Origin: Methylotenera sp965234545 | Lineage (GTDB): Bacteria; Pseudomonadota; Gammaproteobacteria; Burkholderiales; Methylophilaceae | Reading direction: 5' to 3' | NCBI GenBank assembly: GCA_965234545.1 | Contig: OZ248348.1 | Span: forward strand, 1,302,001-1,366,000 | DNA: 64,000 bases | Shown here: positions 18,088-26,819 of the stretch, in pieces | Layout: each line of letters opens with the position of its first letter | Position numbering within the stretch: the first letter of the stretch is position 1 | The notes under the pieces: model-generated | The model's input: the letters and a program-made list of their open reading frames with translations, nothing else | The model's database searches: none | What the model was told of the DNA's origin: nothing | Made by a program: the position numbers and the translations under genes

Positions 18088-19293
18088 TTAAGAGAACATC
18101 CCAGATATAAATGACAAAAAACTTTTTCTATTTGCTTTGCAATCGAAATTTTTTAACCCAATCTTATAAGCTGCATCACCAATATTCTTTAAATTTGACC
18201 TGTCGTTAAAAACCTCTATCATTTTTTCATATAAACAATGCACCGAAAATTCATTAATGAGAAAAGCAGAAATTCTATCTTTAAAATATAAAGGTATATC
18301 GCCAACTGCAGTTGTAATTATTGGTTTTGATGCAGCACAATACTCCGCTATTTTTTGAGGAAATCTAGCATTAGACCTATCGTCCGTGTTTAAAGGTGCA
18401 ATCAGGATGTCTGCGCTTTCATACTCCATCAGAAGAACTTCCTCCGGAAGCTCAGAGAGAACAATAATCCGCAAATCAGGGAGCCTATTCAACTCGCCCC
18501 TAAAATATTCCATCTCTTTTCTAGAGCCATTAACAATAAGCCGTAGTTCAATTTTAGCCACGCCGACAATGGAACTAGCAAGAGAGAATGCTTCTACAAC
18601 TTTTTTAATATCTTCTATATACCCCAGGCTAACACAATAAAGAAATTTAATTACATGCAGATTAATGGTTGTATCTACTATGGAGCTATTGTCAACTTTA
18701 TAATTTGCAAGCGAGGGTAATTTATATACATTTAATGATTTATTTGCCTTTAATGCTTTTTGTTTTAAATATTCAGAAATTACAATGGCCCCATCTGAAA
18801 ACCAAAAACAAAAGTAATTAAAAATGATCGCATTAAGTCGAAATCTAATTGATGCATCACGATGAGCGGGAAACCATTCATCAATATGAAAAATAATTTT
18901 CGATTGAATAATTACTGATGTTAATTTAATTACAAATCCGAAAAGCAAAGAATTGTGATCCAATATAATAACTACATCACTACTCTTTTTTTTAATCGAC
19001 GTAATAGAAGATATTATGTTTAGATAAAAAGTGATCCTAAAAATCAACTTTGCAAATATTGATGTTGGTTGTATGGTTAAACCAGCATTAAAATAATATA
19101 TATTGTTGTAGTTTCCACTTACAATAATCTTATCATTCCTAAATTGGTCGTAATATTCAACACCAGTCAATATATAAACATTAATATTTGAATCAATTAA
19201 TAAGGATGCAATATGTTTAAGCTTATTATTATTTGCAGAGGTTATTTTATTATTGAAGGAAGCTCCTTTAATAATAATCAAGGCTTTATGCAT
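18088..19293 (-). CDS. Putative GT4-like glycosyltransferase, strongly AT-rich
   Basis: Protein of 401 residues with a GT-B layout. The N-terminal half contains a hydrophobic segment around FAKLIFRITFYLNIISSI, followed by IILDHNSLLFGFVI and FHIDEWFPAHR. The C-terminal half contains LIAPLNTDDRSNARFPQK and KIAEYCAASKPIITTAVGD, matching the GT4 donor region but without a classical EX7E. It is among the most AT-rich genes in the window, with frequent ATA and AAA codons, consistent with recent acquisition. A short pentanucleotide tandem repeat lies just upstream of its start. Confidence 0.7.
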   Translation of the reverse strand: MHKALIIIKGASFNNKITSANNNKLKHIASLLIDSNINVYILTGVEYYDQFRNDKIIVSGNYNNIYYFNAGLTIQPTSIFAKLIFRITFYLNIISSITSIKKKSSDVVIILDHNSLLFGFVIKLTSVIIQSKIIFHIDEWFPAHRDASIRFRLNAIIFNYFCFWFSDGAIVISEYLKQKALKANKSLNVYKLPSLANYKVDNSSIVDTTINLHVIKFLYCVSLGYIEDIKKVVEAFSLASSIVGVAKIELRLIVNGSRKEMEYFRGELNRLPDLRIIVLSELPEEVLLMEYESADILIAPLNTDDRSNARFPQKIAEYCAASKPIITTAVGDIPLYFKDRISAFLINEFSVHCLYEKMIEVFNDRSNLKNIGDAAYKIGLKNFDCKANRKSFLSFISGMFS

Positions 19294-19320
19294 TTACCAA
19301 CTCCAAACAATAATAAATAA

Positions 19321-19335
19321 CGTAACGTAACGTAA
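19321..19335. repeat. Pentanucleotide tandem repeat (CGTAA)3
   Basis: Three exact copies of CGTAA stand in the 51-base gap between the Gmd-like gene and the glycosyltransferase at 18088-19293. They lie about 28-42 bases before that gene's start. The tract is short, and slippage would change spacing only, not a reading frame. Confidence 0.6.
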
Positions 19336-19344
19336 GAGGAAAAA

Positions 19345-20304
19345 TCATAGCGCCTCATCATACTGCAGCATTTTTTTTACGACTGCCGGCATATCAAATT
19401 GTGCTTGCCACCCAAGCTTTCTAAAAACCTTCTGAGGGTCAGCAGCACTGATAATTATATCGGTAGGTCTAATCAAACTATCTGACTGTGTAACATGAGA
19501 CTTCCAATCAAGGTCTAAAGTCGTGAATACTTCGTTAACAAAGTTTTCCAATGTATAGGTTTTGCCGGTAGCTATGACAAAATCTTCAGGTTGATTTTGT
19601 TGAAGCATTAACCACATTACTTCGACATATTCTGGAGCCCATCCCCAATCTCGGGATATATCCATTCGACCCAATGTTAATGTCTCCTGCGATCCCTTAG
19701 CAATTCTTTTAGCAGCACTAACAATCTTTTGTGTCACAAATCGAGCAGGACGTAATGGGGACTCATGATTAAATAAAATGCCTGTACAAACAAATAAGTT
19801 GTATGCCTCACGATAATTATCAACCAGCCAATAAGCTGAAGCTTTAGCGACGGCATAGGGGCTACGAGGATTGTATGGTGTTTTCTCGTTAGCTGGATGA
19901 TCTTGTGTATCACCAAAACATTCACTTGATCCAGCGTGATAAAGCCGAATACTTTTATCACACATACGGCATGCCTCAAGCATATTCAAAGTACCAATCA
20001 CTACACTCTGTATCGTTTCTGCCGGCTGTTCAAATGAGAGTCCAACCGATGATTGTCCGGCAAGGTAATAAACTTCATCTGGCTCACTTTGTTTAATAGC
20101 CATAAATACACTACGAAAATCTTCTGGCACCATTGAAATTAATTTAATTTGACTGAAAATACCTAATGTTTTTAGATTACCAAAAGTAGACCCCTGAGAA
20201 TCCCGCGAGGTACCCCATACAGCATAGCCTTTACCAAGTAAAAATCTAGCTAGATAACTGCCGTCCTGTCCACTAACACCACAAATAAGTGCCGTCTTAT
20301 TCAT
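19345..20304 (-). CDS. GDP-mannose 4,6-dehydratase-family SDR (second Gmd)
   Basis: Extended short-chain dehydrogenase of 319 residues from the ATG at 20304. That start is preceded by GGGGGA and overlaps the stop of the upstream gene. The NADP-binding motif is CGVSGQDGSYLA. The catalytic set is Ser-Glu in GSSECFGD with Tyr and Lys in YAVAKASAYW. ILFNHESPLR and LGRMDISRDWGWAPEYVE are diagnostic of the Gmd family. Its short length resembles the Pseudomonas Gmd used for GDP-D-rhamnose rather than the 370-residue fucose-pathway enzyme also present here (46922-48046). An Rmd-like 4-reductase is conceivable. Product: GDP-4-keto-6-deoxymannose or a derivative. Confidence 0.8.
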   Translation of the reverse strand: MNKTALICGVSGQDGSYLARFLLGKGYAVWGTSRDSQGSTFGNLKTLGIFSQIKLISMVPEDFRSVFMAIKQSEPDEVYYLAGQSSVGLSFEQPAETIQSVVIGTLNMLEACRMCDKSIRLYHAGSSECFGDTQDHPANEKTPYNPRSPYAVAKASAYWLVDNYREAYNLFVCTGILFNHESPLRPARFVTQKIVSAAKRIAKGSQETLTLGRMDISRDWGWAPEYVEVMWLMLQQNQPEDFVIATGKTYTLENFVNEVFTTLDLDWKSHVTQSDSLIRPTDIIISAADPQKVFRKLGWQAQFDMPAVVKKMLQYDEAL

Positions 20305-21419
20305 TTGATATCCCCCACAAGCGAGCGATAAACCTTCAAAGTTTTCTGTGTACATTGAGCCCAAGAAAAATGATTCAATCTTTCAATCCCCTGTTTTTTC
20401 AAATCGACAATACGACTCTCAGAATAAACTACTCTCTCAATAGCATTTCGCATATCTTCATGGGATGAGGGGTCGAAAAATTCTGCAGCTGTCCCTATCA
20501 CTTCCGGCATTGAGCTGCTATTGCTACTAATAACTGGGCAATTCTGCGCCATTGCCTCTAATGGCGGAATACCAAAACCTTCATATAAAGATGGGTAAAC
20601 AAATGCTCGTGCCGCATGGTAATACTGCCCGAGCAAAGCATCATTACCACTTATTTGCCGAACTTGGTTTTTAGCAAAACCAAGCGATTTAATTAAATTT
20701 AACTCGGACATACTAAATCTAGAAACCCCAAAAGAAATAATATCAAAATCAGATAACAACCTTTTTGAAGAGGCTACCGCCCGAAGAAAGCCCGAAAAAT
20801 TCTTATACCCCCAACGACCGCCAACATAAAGAAGAAAGGGTTTGTCATTTTGTAAAATATTCTCAGATGTTTGCTCTAAATCTATTTTAATTAGTTGATC
20901 AAAACCTAAATGAACAACAGTGATCTTATTGAGGTCAATGTTATATAGTCGTACTAAATCTTTTTTAGTATTTTCAGAGATACAAATTATATGATCGGCT
21001 CGATCAATAGCAATTTTTTTAACTGCTACTGTGTCATCCTTTTTTGAGAAATCATTCTTAAATATCTCATGAATCATGTCATACACTGTAATTACAGTTG
21101 GGCAATCTTTTGGCGACGAGCCCAACCTGGAGTAATACGTCTCGTGAACTACATCAGGCCTCCATTTAGAAATTTGGCGCCGTGAAATATATCGATTGTA
21201 AAACGAAAAAAAACGAGATAATTTTGGAGGATATCGTTTCACATACCTGCCATGAACACAATTCTCTGGCAGCGAGGAAAGATTGGTATTTAAATAAAAT
21301 GGCGCAAATACAGCAATTTCTTGCTCTAAGTCTATTAACCCATGTGCGAGTTGATTGAAATAACGGGAAATACCTCCATGCTTTTGTACAAAAATCTGAT
21401 CATCTAATGCTATTTTCAA
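20301..21419 (-). CDS. GT4 glycosyltransferase, mannosyltransferase-like
   Basis: GT-B enzyme of 372 residues from a TTG start that has a TAGGAG site seven bases upstream. A GTG 27 bases further upstream is the alternative. The N-terminus KIALDDQIFVQKHGGISRYF is typical of GT4 mannosyl- and rhamnosyltransferases of O-antigen loci. The C-terminal half shows LLYVGGRWGYKNFSGFLRA, YPSLYEGFGIPPLEAMAQNC (EX7E) and SSNSSSMPEV. Placed directly before the second Gmd and overlapping it by four bases, it may use the GDP-6-deoxyhexose made there. That link is an inference from context. Confidence 0.85.
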   Translation of the reverse strand: MKIALDDQIFVQKHGGISRYFNQLAHGLIDLEQEIAVFAPFYLNTNLSSLPENCVHGRYVKRYPPKLSRFFSFYNRYISRRQISKWRPDVVHETYYSRLGSSPKDCPTVITVYDMIHEIFKNDFSKKDDTVAVKKIAIDRADHIICISENTKKDLVRLYNIDLNKITVVHLGFDQLIKIDLEQTSENILQNDKPFLLYVGGRWGYKNFSGFLRAVASSKRLLSDFDIISFGVSRFSMSELNLIKSLGFAKNQVRQISGNDALLGQYYHAARAFVYPSLYEGFGIPPLEAMAQNCPVISSNSSSMPEVIGTAAEFFDPSSHEDMRNAIERVVYSESRIVDLKKQGIERLNHFSWAQCTQKTLKVYRSLVGDIK

Positions 21420-21426
21420 AAATTCG

Positions 21427-21432
21427 CTCCTA
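21427..21432 (-). promoter_or_regulatory. Ribosome binding site deciding a TTG start
   Basis: TAGGAG on the minus strand, seven bases before the TTG at 21417-21419. It favours the start that produces the family-typical N-terminus over the GTG at 21446. Confidence 0.6.
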
Positions 21433-21504
21433 AGATTTGATTGCACTAGAATCTAACTGGCTAGCCATAAAGGGAGCAGCTGTATATATTCCCATCAATA
21501 CTTA

Positions 21505-22176
21505 TTATCTAAAATCAGTTATGTATTCCTTAATAGCATAATCTAATTCGATTAAATCAATGTTTGTTTTTTTCTTAAATACCGCCATTCTACCCTCCAG
21601 CTGCACTAAATTTGCGAAACGCTCAATTTCCTTATACTCACTTCTATCAACATAGTCATCAACTAGAATTGTAAAACCATCCTTCAAATGAAGATATCTT
21701 AAAGCTTTAAGCGCGCAAGCAACTCTAAACCTTCCATCAATAAGGACTAAATCAGGTGAAAAGGAATTTATTTTTGTTACTGGAATATCAGAATACATCG
21801 CCCATCTTCTTTGCCTGGATTTGCTTTGTCGTTGAAATAACGGTTGCCCCCACTCCTTTGTTAAGCCAATATCAGCAAAATAAAAAACTTGATCATTTTT
21901 AAGAGCATAGCCATTGTTTATAATTTTTGTTTTTACTGCTTTTAAAAAAAATCTATCTGAATCAATTGCAATAAATTTCTTCCCAAGTTTAGCCGCCGCA
22001 AATGTTGACCCTCCTGTACCCCATTCAAGATAATGATTACATGACTTTAGTTTATCATTAAATAGCTTGATGCTATCTTCATCAAAATGCGGCTCTGTAG
22101 GCACATCAAAACCTATTACGCGCTGAACGTAGAAAAACTTAACTGCATTAATTATTTTGGTTAACGTTTTATTCAT
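21505..22176 (-). CDS. Putative SAM-dependent methyltransferase-like protein
   Basis: About 223 residues from the ATG at 22176. A TTG at 22254 would add 26 hydrophobic residues and is less likely. The segment YLEWGTGGSTFAAAKLGKK resembles SAM-binding motif I and is followed by an acidic IAIDSD. Later VLIDGRFRVACALKALRYL and ILVDDYVDRSEY resemble the core of the family that includes macrocin/TylF-like and capsule methyltransferases. The substrate could be a sugar or a glycan end. Very AT-rich. No strong Shine-Dalgarno is visible, so the start remains uncertain. Confidence 0.6.
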   Translation of the reverse strand: MNKTLTKIINAVKFFYVQRVIGFDVPTEPHFDEDSIKLFNDKLKSCNHYLEWGTGGSTFAAAKLGKKFIAIDSDRFFLKAVKTKIINNGYALKNDQVFYFADIGLTKEWGQPLFQRQSKSRQRRWAMYSDIPVTKINSFSPDLVLIDGRFRVACALKALRYLHLKDGFTILVDDYVDRSEYKEIERFANLVQLEGRMAVFKKKTNIDLIELDYAIKEYITDFR

Positions 22177-22403
22177 AATTTTTATTATTTGAAATTTTTT
22201 AAGTTGAAAATGCAATAAAAGGAAAACAACTGTTGTCTCGAATTCGTTTTGCAATTGAAGATAGCAAGTGTGATTTGAAAAAAATCATTCGATTAAATCA
22301 CTCTGAACTAGTGATTGCTAATACTTTATTGAGTATCTGTACAACAATTATTTATAACTGTCTTCTTGCACCAAAGCCATCAAAAATCGCTTTTGATTCG
22401 TAA
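22177..22403. other. AT-rich gap without recognised gene
   Basis: 227 bases between a methyltransferase-like gene and an SDR gene. Short open frames exist but none has a start site or family-like sequence. No repeat or insertion-sequence end is visible. It may contain a promoter for the AT-rich genes that follow on the minus strand, but no clear pair of boxes stands out. Confidence 0.4.
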
Positions 22404-23336
22404 TTAATTCGCTCGTCTTAACAACGCTACCGTGTCACCAATACCTCGTCTTAAATCACCGTTAAATACAAACCCTTCAGCTACAAATCGCTCACATGAG
22501 ACTTCGTATGAAAGCTGATTCATAATTTTGTTATCAACAAAACTTACCTGTAGACTTGGCACAAACTCCCTAACAGTGTCGACGACTTGGCGAACTGTGG
22601 CATTATGTGTCAATACATTGTAAATACGCCCATCAAACAGATCTTTTCGGATAATGAAAGCAATAGCCCGTGCTGCATCAACAAGATCCAGATAAGGACG
22701 CTTCTGATCATATGCTGTGCTCCATACCGTGATTGGTTGACCCATAACTGCCTGCCAACAAAACTTATTCACTGCAGTATGAAAGCGCATCCCAGGAGAA
22801 GCCCCAAATATAGTGCCAAAACGACAGGAAATTGCTTTCAAGCCATTTTCAAGACATAGCTTCACAACTAGCTGCTCTTCTTTTAACTTAGTAATTGCAT
22901 AGGGGCTTTGCGGCTTAAGTTCATCTGAACTGCAATCTTCTGCAACCACTTCATTTTGTGTCCCATAAACACTAGTAGAAGACAGTGCTATCAATCTTGT
23001 GCCTGACTGTGCACAAGCTTCGGCTACCTTCAAGGTCGATTGATAGTTATTGGCCTCCAACAAATCCGCCTTATCAAAACTACCCGCCGCATCAGTTATA
23101 GCTGCCAAATGAATCAGCACATGCGCATCTTTTAGTATTGGTTGAAGGTCAATACGAGTGACATCTCCTTCAATAAATTGATATTTCCCCAAAGCAGGTA
23201 AATTAAATAATGATGGGAAACGTTGCGTCATCATATTATCAATCATGACAATTTCTGCTGCCGGAAACTGCACAGCTAAATCACGGATTAGGTATGAACC
23301 AATATGGCCTATGGCACCGGTAACAACTATTTTCAT
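22404..23336 (-). CDS. NAD-dependent epimerase/dehydratase (SDR)
   Basis: Extended SDR of 310 residues. The nucleotide-binding motif is written TGAIGHIGSYL, a GXXGXXG variant. The catalytic Ser lies in ALSSTSVYG, and Tyr and Lys in SPYAITKLKEEQ. The C-terminal substrate domain includes RPYLDLVDAARAIAFI. Candidates are a 4-epimerase or a 4-keto reductase for one of the deoxysugars made nearby. The gene stands alone between a methyltransferase and a 227-base gap, so context does not decide. Confidence 0.75.
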   Translation of the reverse strand: MKIVVTGAIGHIGSYLIRDLAVQFPAAEIVMIDNMMTQRFPSLFNLPALGKYQFIEGDVTRIDLQPILKDAHVLIHLAAITDAAGSFDKADLLEANNYQSTLKVAEACAQSGTRLIALSSTSVYGTQNEVVAEDCSSDELKPQSPYAITKLKEEQLVVKLCLENGLKAISCRFGTIFGASPGMRFHTAVNKFCWQAVMGQPITVWSTAYDQKRPYLDLVDAARAIAFIIRKDLFDGRIYNVLTHNATVRQVVDTVREFVPSLQVSFVDNKIMNQLSYEVSCERFVAEGFVFNGDLRRGIGDTVALLRRAN

Positions 23337-23354
23337 GAGCTATATTCCATTATT

Positions 23355-23978
23355 TTACTCAGGTTTAATGGCGGTTAGCCCAAGCATATGATCACGATCA
23401 CCTTTCCATTGAAAATGATCTACTGCCTTTACTTCTAATCCTATTTTCCGACATATCGCATGCAACTTTGCTTCACTATAACAATTAGTGTGAAACTGAC
23501 CTGCTCCATTTTGACTACCGTAAAACGTAGCCGTCAAATATCCCCAACGATTAGTTGGCTTATATGTATAGGTGCCAAACCAGTGTTGGTTAAAAATAGA
23601 CTCTTCATCATTCCTGTAAAAATCTTTCCAATCATCATCGGCAGCAAGCCATTGCCTTGCTGCTGCTTCAAAATCAACCGTTGAAAGATATAAAGACCCT
23701 CCTGGCTTAAGGATGCGTGCAACTTCATAAAAAAATCTTGGCTCATCTATGAAGGGCAAATGCTCAATTAGACCCTCCGATCTAATTTCATCTACCGAAT
23801 TATTAGCATAGGGTAGGTTAAAAATATCGTATTGAACGACAACCATATCATCAGTAAATTTTTGATTAGGATAACGCGAACGAATTTGCTCAAGTGTATC
23901 CATATCAACATTGATATAGCCTGGCAATGGCCGTCCACCACAACCCAAATTTAAACGAACTGGTAAGTTATTTTGCAT
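23355..23978 (-). CDS. SAM-dependent methyltransferase
   Basis: Class I methyltransferase of 207 residues. Motif I is RLNLGCGGRPLPGYINVD, motif II is around DIFNLPYANNSVDEI, and the post-motif region is EVARILKPGGSLYLST. These match the methyltransferase-11-like group often found in O-antigen loci, where they methylate a sugar hydroxyl or the end of the chain. It lies 12 bases after the FdtA-like gene and 18 before the SDR, so it is part of the same transcript. Confidence 0.82.
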   Translation of the reverse strand: MQNNLPVRLNLGCGGRPLPGYINVDMDTLEQIRSRYPNQKFTDDMVVVQYDIFNLPYANNSVDEIRSEGLIEHLPFIDEPRFFYEVARILKPGGSLYLSTVDFEAAARQWLAADDDWKDFYRNDEESIFNQHWFGTYTYKPTNRWGYLTATFYGSQNGAGQFHTNCYSEAKLHAICRKIGLEVKAVDHFQWKGDRDHMLGLTAIKPE

Positions 23979-23990
23979 ATTTCCCTCATT

Positions 23991-24413
23991 TTAAATAACA
24001 GAATCAATATTTCTGTATTTTTTATAATCATCATAATTGCGTATGTAATCGGAAGTTTCATAAGGCCGATCACAAAGGACAGTAAGTACAGAATTTTCTT
24101 TCATGTAGCGTTGTTGAGCCCAGATACTAGGTGGTATAAGCAAACCAACTTCCGGCCTATCTAGTAAAAATGTTGAAATTTTATAGCCATCGTCACACTT
24201 GACTTCAACAGCGCCATGGGGACAGGTTAGGAATTGCGTGCATGCCTTATGCGCATGGTCCCCGCGAATAGACCCAACAAACCCCCGCACAACAAAAACA
24301 CGTGCAATAGGAAATGGAATATGGGTCATACCCTCCATTACAGTAAGATCTCCATTTTCAGCAAAATCATATGGAAGGTTTATAAGTTTTACATTATTTA
24401 ATGAATAGTGCAT
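23991..24413 (-). CDS. FdtA/QdtA-like sugar 3,4-ketoisomerase (WxcM-like cupin)
   Basis: Small cupin of 140 residues. It contains the family signature RGDHAHK with the two catalytic-site histidines, a FLTCPHGAVEV strand pair and an aromatic/hydrophobic end. FdtA and QdtA convert dTDP-4-keto-6-deoxyglucose to the 3-keto isomer, the substrate of a DegT-type 3-aminotransferase. Such an aminotransferase is encoded at 26816-27928. dTDP-glucose synthesis genes (rmlA, rmlB) are not in the window and would have to be elsewhere. The C4 stereochemistry of the product (Fuc3N or Qui3N) cannot be told from sequence here. Confidence 0.8.
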   Translation of the reverse strand: MHYSLNNVKLINLPYDFAENGDLTVMEGMTHIPFPIARVFVVRGFVGSIRGDHAHKACTQFLTCPHGAVEVKCDDGYKISTFLLDRPEVGLLIPPSIWAQQRYMKENSVLTVLCDRPYETSDYIRNYDDYKKYRNIDSVI

Positions 24414-24446
24414 TTATTAAGACTTTCAGGTAATCAGATTAGATAA

Positions 24447-24452
24447 AGTATA
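24447..24452 (-). promoter_or_regulatory. Possible internal -10 box
   Basis: TATACT on the minus strand in the 97-base gap before the FdtA-like gene, about 35 bases upstream of its start. No good -35 box accompanies it, so this is a weak candidate for an internal promoter. Confidence 0.22.
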
Positions 24453-24510
24453 TACATTTGTAGATAAAAACTTACGACGTAACTTTCACCTCGGCTTAAA
24501 ACTTCAAGTC

Positions 24511-25476
24511 TTACTTATTAGCTCTATCAACCATATACTTGATTCCAGACTCTAGGTTTATAGTATGTTGCCACCCTAACTCAAGGAAAGTACTGCTGAC
24601 ATCAGAAATGTAATTTCTGAACTCTACTTCACTAGCCCCGTCAGGCCAAGGAGAATACTTAATATCAACTGTATTTCCTGTAACAACTGCAACCCTCTTA
24701 ACAATCAATTTGAAAGCATCACCAACACTTACACTTTTTCCAGTAGAAACATTAAAAATACCAAAACCTACATCTTTCCTAGCCCCTGCTAAAATAAAAG
24801 CCCAAACAACATCATCTATATAAACATAATCTCGAAGATAATTACCGTCACCATAAACCGTCAAATCTTTACCCTGCAGCGCCATAGACGTAACTTTGTT
24901 TAATATACCCCGATCATCCGCAGAGCTACTACTGCCACTTGGGCCATAGACATTTGCAAGCCGCAATGATACAGATTCCAATATTCCTTGTTGAGTAGCT
25001 AAATTGAGTTGCCGCTCTGCAAAAAGTTTGTGGAGATCATACACTGTGATTGGCTTTGGTTCGACCGTTTCCGCAACCGGACATTTCGGCGTCAATCCAT
25101 AAACCGTGGCCGTTGAGGCAAAAACTACGCGCGGTTTTCTTTGTTGTGTCTGTGCAGCCTTAATTAGATGATTTAAGGGCAACAGGGTCGAAATTAGGCT
25201 CTCAGCTGGATTTTTTGCTGCCTCATATACACTCGTATTGCCTGCAAGGTGGTAAATAATATCAGCTTGTGTAACAATTTCTGTCCAAGTTTCAGCGATG
25301 CGGATATCAGCCGTTATTGATTTTGTATTTGGCAAGGGCATCAACTTATTACGACCAACACGAACCACATTACATTGATGCTTAACTAAAGCATTAACCA
25401 GTTCGGATCCAATATAACCACTCGCGCCAGTAACAACTACCGTTTTTCCATTCAGATTAGCTAAACTATTCATCAT
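24511..25476 (-). CDS. NAD-dependent epimerase/dehydratase (GalE-like SDR)
   Basis: Extended SDR of 321 residues. The nucleotide-binding motif is VTGASGYIGSELV. The catalytic Thr/Ser lies in FASTATVYG, and Tyr/Lys in the form YDLHK. Later segments LRLANVYGPSG, YGDGNYLRDYVYIDDV and FNVSTGKSVSVGDAF are typical of UDP- or dTDP-sugar 4-epimerases and 4-reductases. It overlaps the end of the frameshifted methyltransferase by 11 bases and starts with two consecutive ATG codons. It is likely to act on a 6-deoxysugar intermediate together with the FdtA-like isomerase. Confidence 0.78.
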   Translation of the reverse strand: MMNSLANLNGKTVVVTGASGYIGSELVNALVKHQCNVVRVGRNKLMPLPNTKSITADIRIAETWTEIVTQADIIYHLAGNTSVYEAAKNPAESLISTLLPLNHLIKAAQTQQRKPRVVFASTATVYGLTPKCPVAETVEPKPITVYDLHKLFAERQLNLATQQGILESVSLRLANVYGPSGSSSSADDRGILNKVTSMALQGKDLTVYGDGNYLRDYVYIDDVVWAFILAGARKDVGFGIFNVSTGKSVSVGDAFKLIVKRVAVVTGNTVDIKYSPWPDGASEVEFRNYISDVSSTFLELGWQHTINLESGIKYMVDRANK

Positions 25477-26247
25477 TAATTTCTTGAAACAACAAGTGCA
25501 ATGTTTGCGTTAGTCGCAAATTTTCAGGGAAATTGGTCATTGGCAAAGTGTCTTCAGCGTCTAACCTGCGAGACGTGGCATAACTCTTCATAACTAATCG
25601 GTAGCCGTAATGTTCAAATGCAACTAAGAGATCGTTTAAATTCAAAAACCAGTGTGGAATTCTGCTTTCATAGTAGTTTTGCAGAGTCACGAACGGTTTA
25701 ATAAAACCAGCAAATATATCTGACAATAAAATATATTTCGGCTTAAGAGATGCAAATTTCCCTACTAAATCTTGCCAGCTTTCAACATACTGAAAGGATG
25801 AAGCTGCATGGATAAGGTCAAAATTAGTAGCTAGTGGTAAATCCGATGTATATATTAACGCTCCCTCATGAAGATTCATTCCGTCAACACAGACTTCCGG
25901 CATTTCTACAATGGTATAAGTAATTCTTTTTAAATCGGAAGGAATACTTTCGGAAAGAGTCATATAGCCAATTCCAAAACCACCGCCAAATTCGAGAATA
26001 TTAATATGCTTCTTTGCATCATGGCCACTGTAAGCGGCAAATAAGTGCTGCGTTGCTTATGAAATGCTGGTATCGGCTTGTCAGACTTGAGAGCAGAAAT
26101 ACATTCTTTTGCGGCCTGCAAGGATCGTTTACGATATACCGCACCACTAAAGCCCACGCCTTTTGCATCCAACATAGCAGATTGAAAATCTGGGTAAACA
26201 CCCTCCCAGATATAAAAGGGTGTAATTAGACCTTTATTTTTATTCAT
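25466..26247 (-). pseudogene. Frameshifted TIGR04325/LIC12133-type methyltransferase
   Basis: Two overlapping frames together make one protein. The first (from 26247) encodes a family-like N-terminus: FYIWEGVYPDFQSAM, then YRKRSLQAAKECISAL. After about residue 60 the family sequence continues in another frame: QHLFAAYSGHDAKKH, then INILEFGGGFGIGYM, the SAM-binding loop, running into the frame that ends at 25466. A TAA in the second frame just upstream limits the shift to roughly 26040-26060. A single missing base would explain it. No classical slippery site is seen. Either the gene is inactivated or the sequence has an error. Intact neighbours on both sides keep the operon readable. Confidence 0.75.
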
Positions 26248-26261
26248 CGCTTTACAGCCCT

Positions 26262-26819
26262 CTAAATTGACCTATGAGGTAACCTGATTGATGTAAGCTC
26301 ATTTAGTTTTGGGAAAATTGCATCACGGATTGTGACAATAGGCTTGTCAATTGGCCACTCTATTCCAACATCAGTGTCATTCCAATACAAACCACCCTCA
26401 TCGTTAGCGTCATATTTACGGCTAACTTTGTAGTGCAAATCAGCCCAATCACTAAGCACACAAAAACCGTGTGCAAACCCTGGAGCCATATAAATTTGCC
26501 GTGGTCCATCATCATGCAGTTCAACACCGAACCATTTACCAAAAGTTGGTGACACCGGTCTCAAGTCGACCCCTACATCAAAAATCCTGCCGCGCAACAC
26601 AGTCACTATTTGTGCCTGCGGATACTGAACCTGAAAGTGCATGCCACGTAACACGCCTTTTATTGACCGAGACTGATTGTCTTGAACGAATGTATCAACA
26701 ATACCAGCTTCATGATATCGCTCAGCTTGATAGGTTTCCAAGAAGAATCCCCGTTCATCCTTAAAGCACTTCGGCTCTATAACTAACAAACCATTAAGTG
26801 GTGTCGTGTTAATTATCAT
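26262..26819 (-). CDS. rmlC: RmlC-like dTDP-sugar 3,5-epimerase
   Basis: Cupin epimerase of 185 residues, the usual RmlC length. It shows IEPKCFKDERGFFLETY, the catalytic-His segment SIKGVLRGMHFQ, PQAQIVTVLRGRIFDVGVDL, and the tyrosine region YMAPGFAHGFCVLSDWAD followed by HYKVSRKYDANDEG. These indicate true epimerase activity on a 4-keto-6-deoxy nucleotide sugar. Without rmlA, rmlB or rmlD alongside, the product may not be rhamnose. It could instead be a 3- or 5-epimer used by the aminotransferase and C-methyltransferase encoded next to it. It overlaps the aminotransferase gene by four bases. Confidence 0.88.
   Translation of the reverse strand: MIINTTPLNGLLVIEPKCFKDERGFFLETYQAERYHEAGIVDTFVQDNQSRSIKGVLRGMHFQVQYPQAQIVTVLRGRIFDVGVDLRPVSPTFGKWFGVELHDDGPRQIYMAPGFAHGFCVLSDWADLHYKVSRKYDANDEGGLYWNDTDVGIEWPIDKPIVTIRDAIFPKLNELTSIRLPHRSI

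Noticed and set aside
22255..22403. Short frame ending in a Gly/Phe-rich peptide, considered as a remnant of a sugar epimerase
   Set aside because: Too short, without homologous context in any frame, and not in phase with the neighbouring SDR gene.
24416..24512. AAGACTT / AAGTCTT pair flanking the gap before the FdtA-like gene
   Set aside because: The arms are only seven bases and about 85 bases apart in AT-rich DNA, which is easily expected by chance.
26040..26062. Programmed -1 ribosomal frameshift as explanation for the split methyltransferase
   Set aside because: No X-XXY-YYZ slippery heptamer is seen in the overlap. A simple base deletion or sequence error is more economical.
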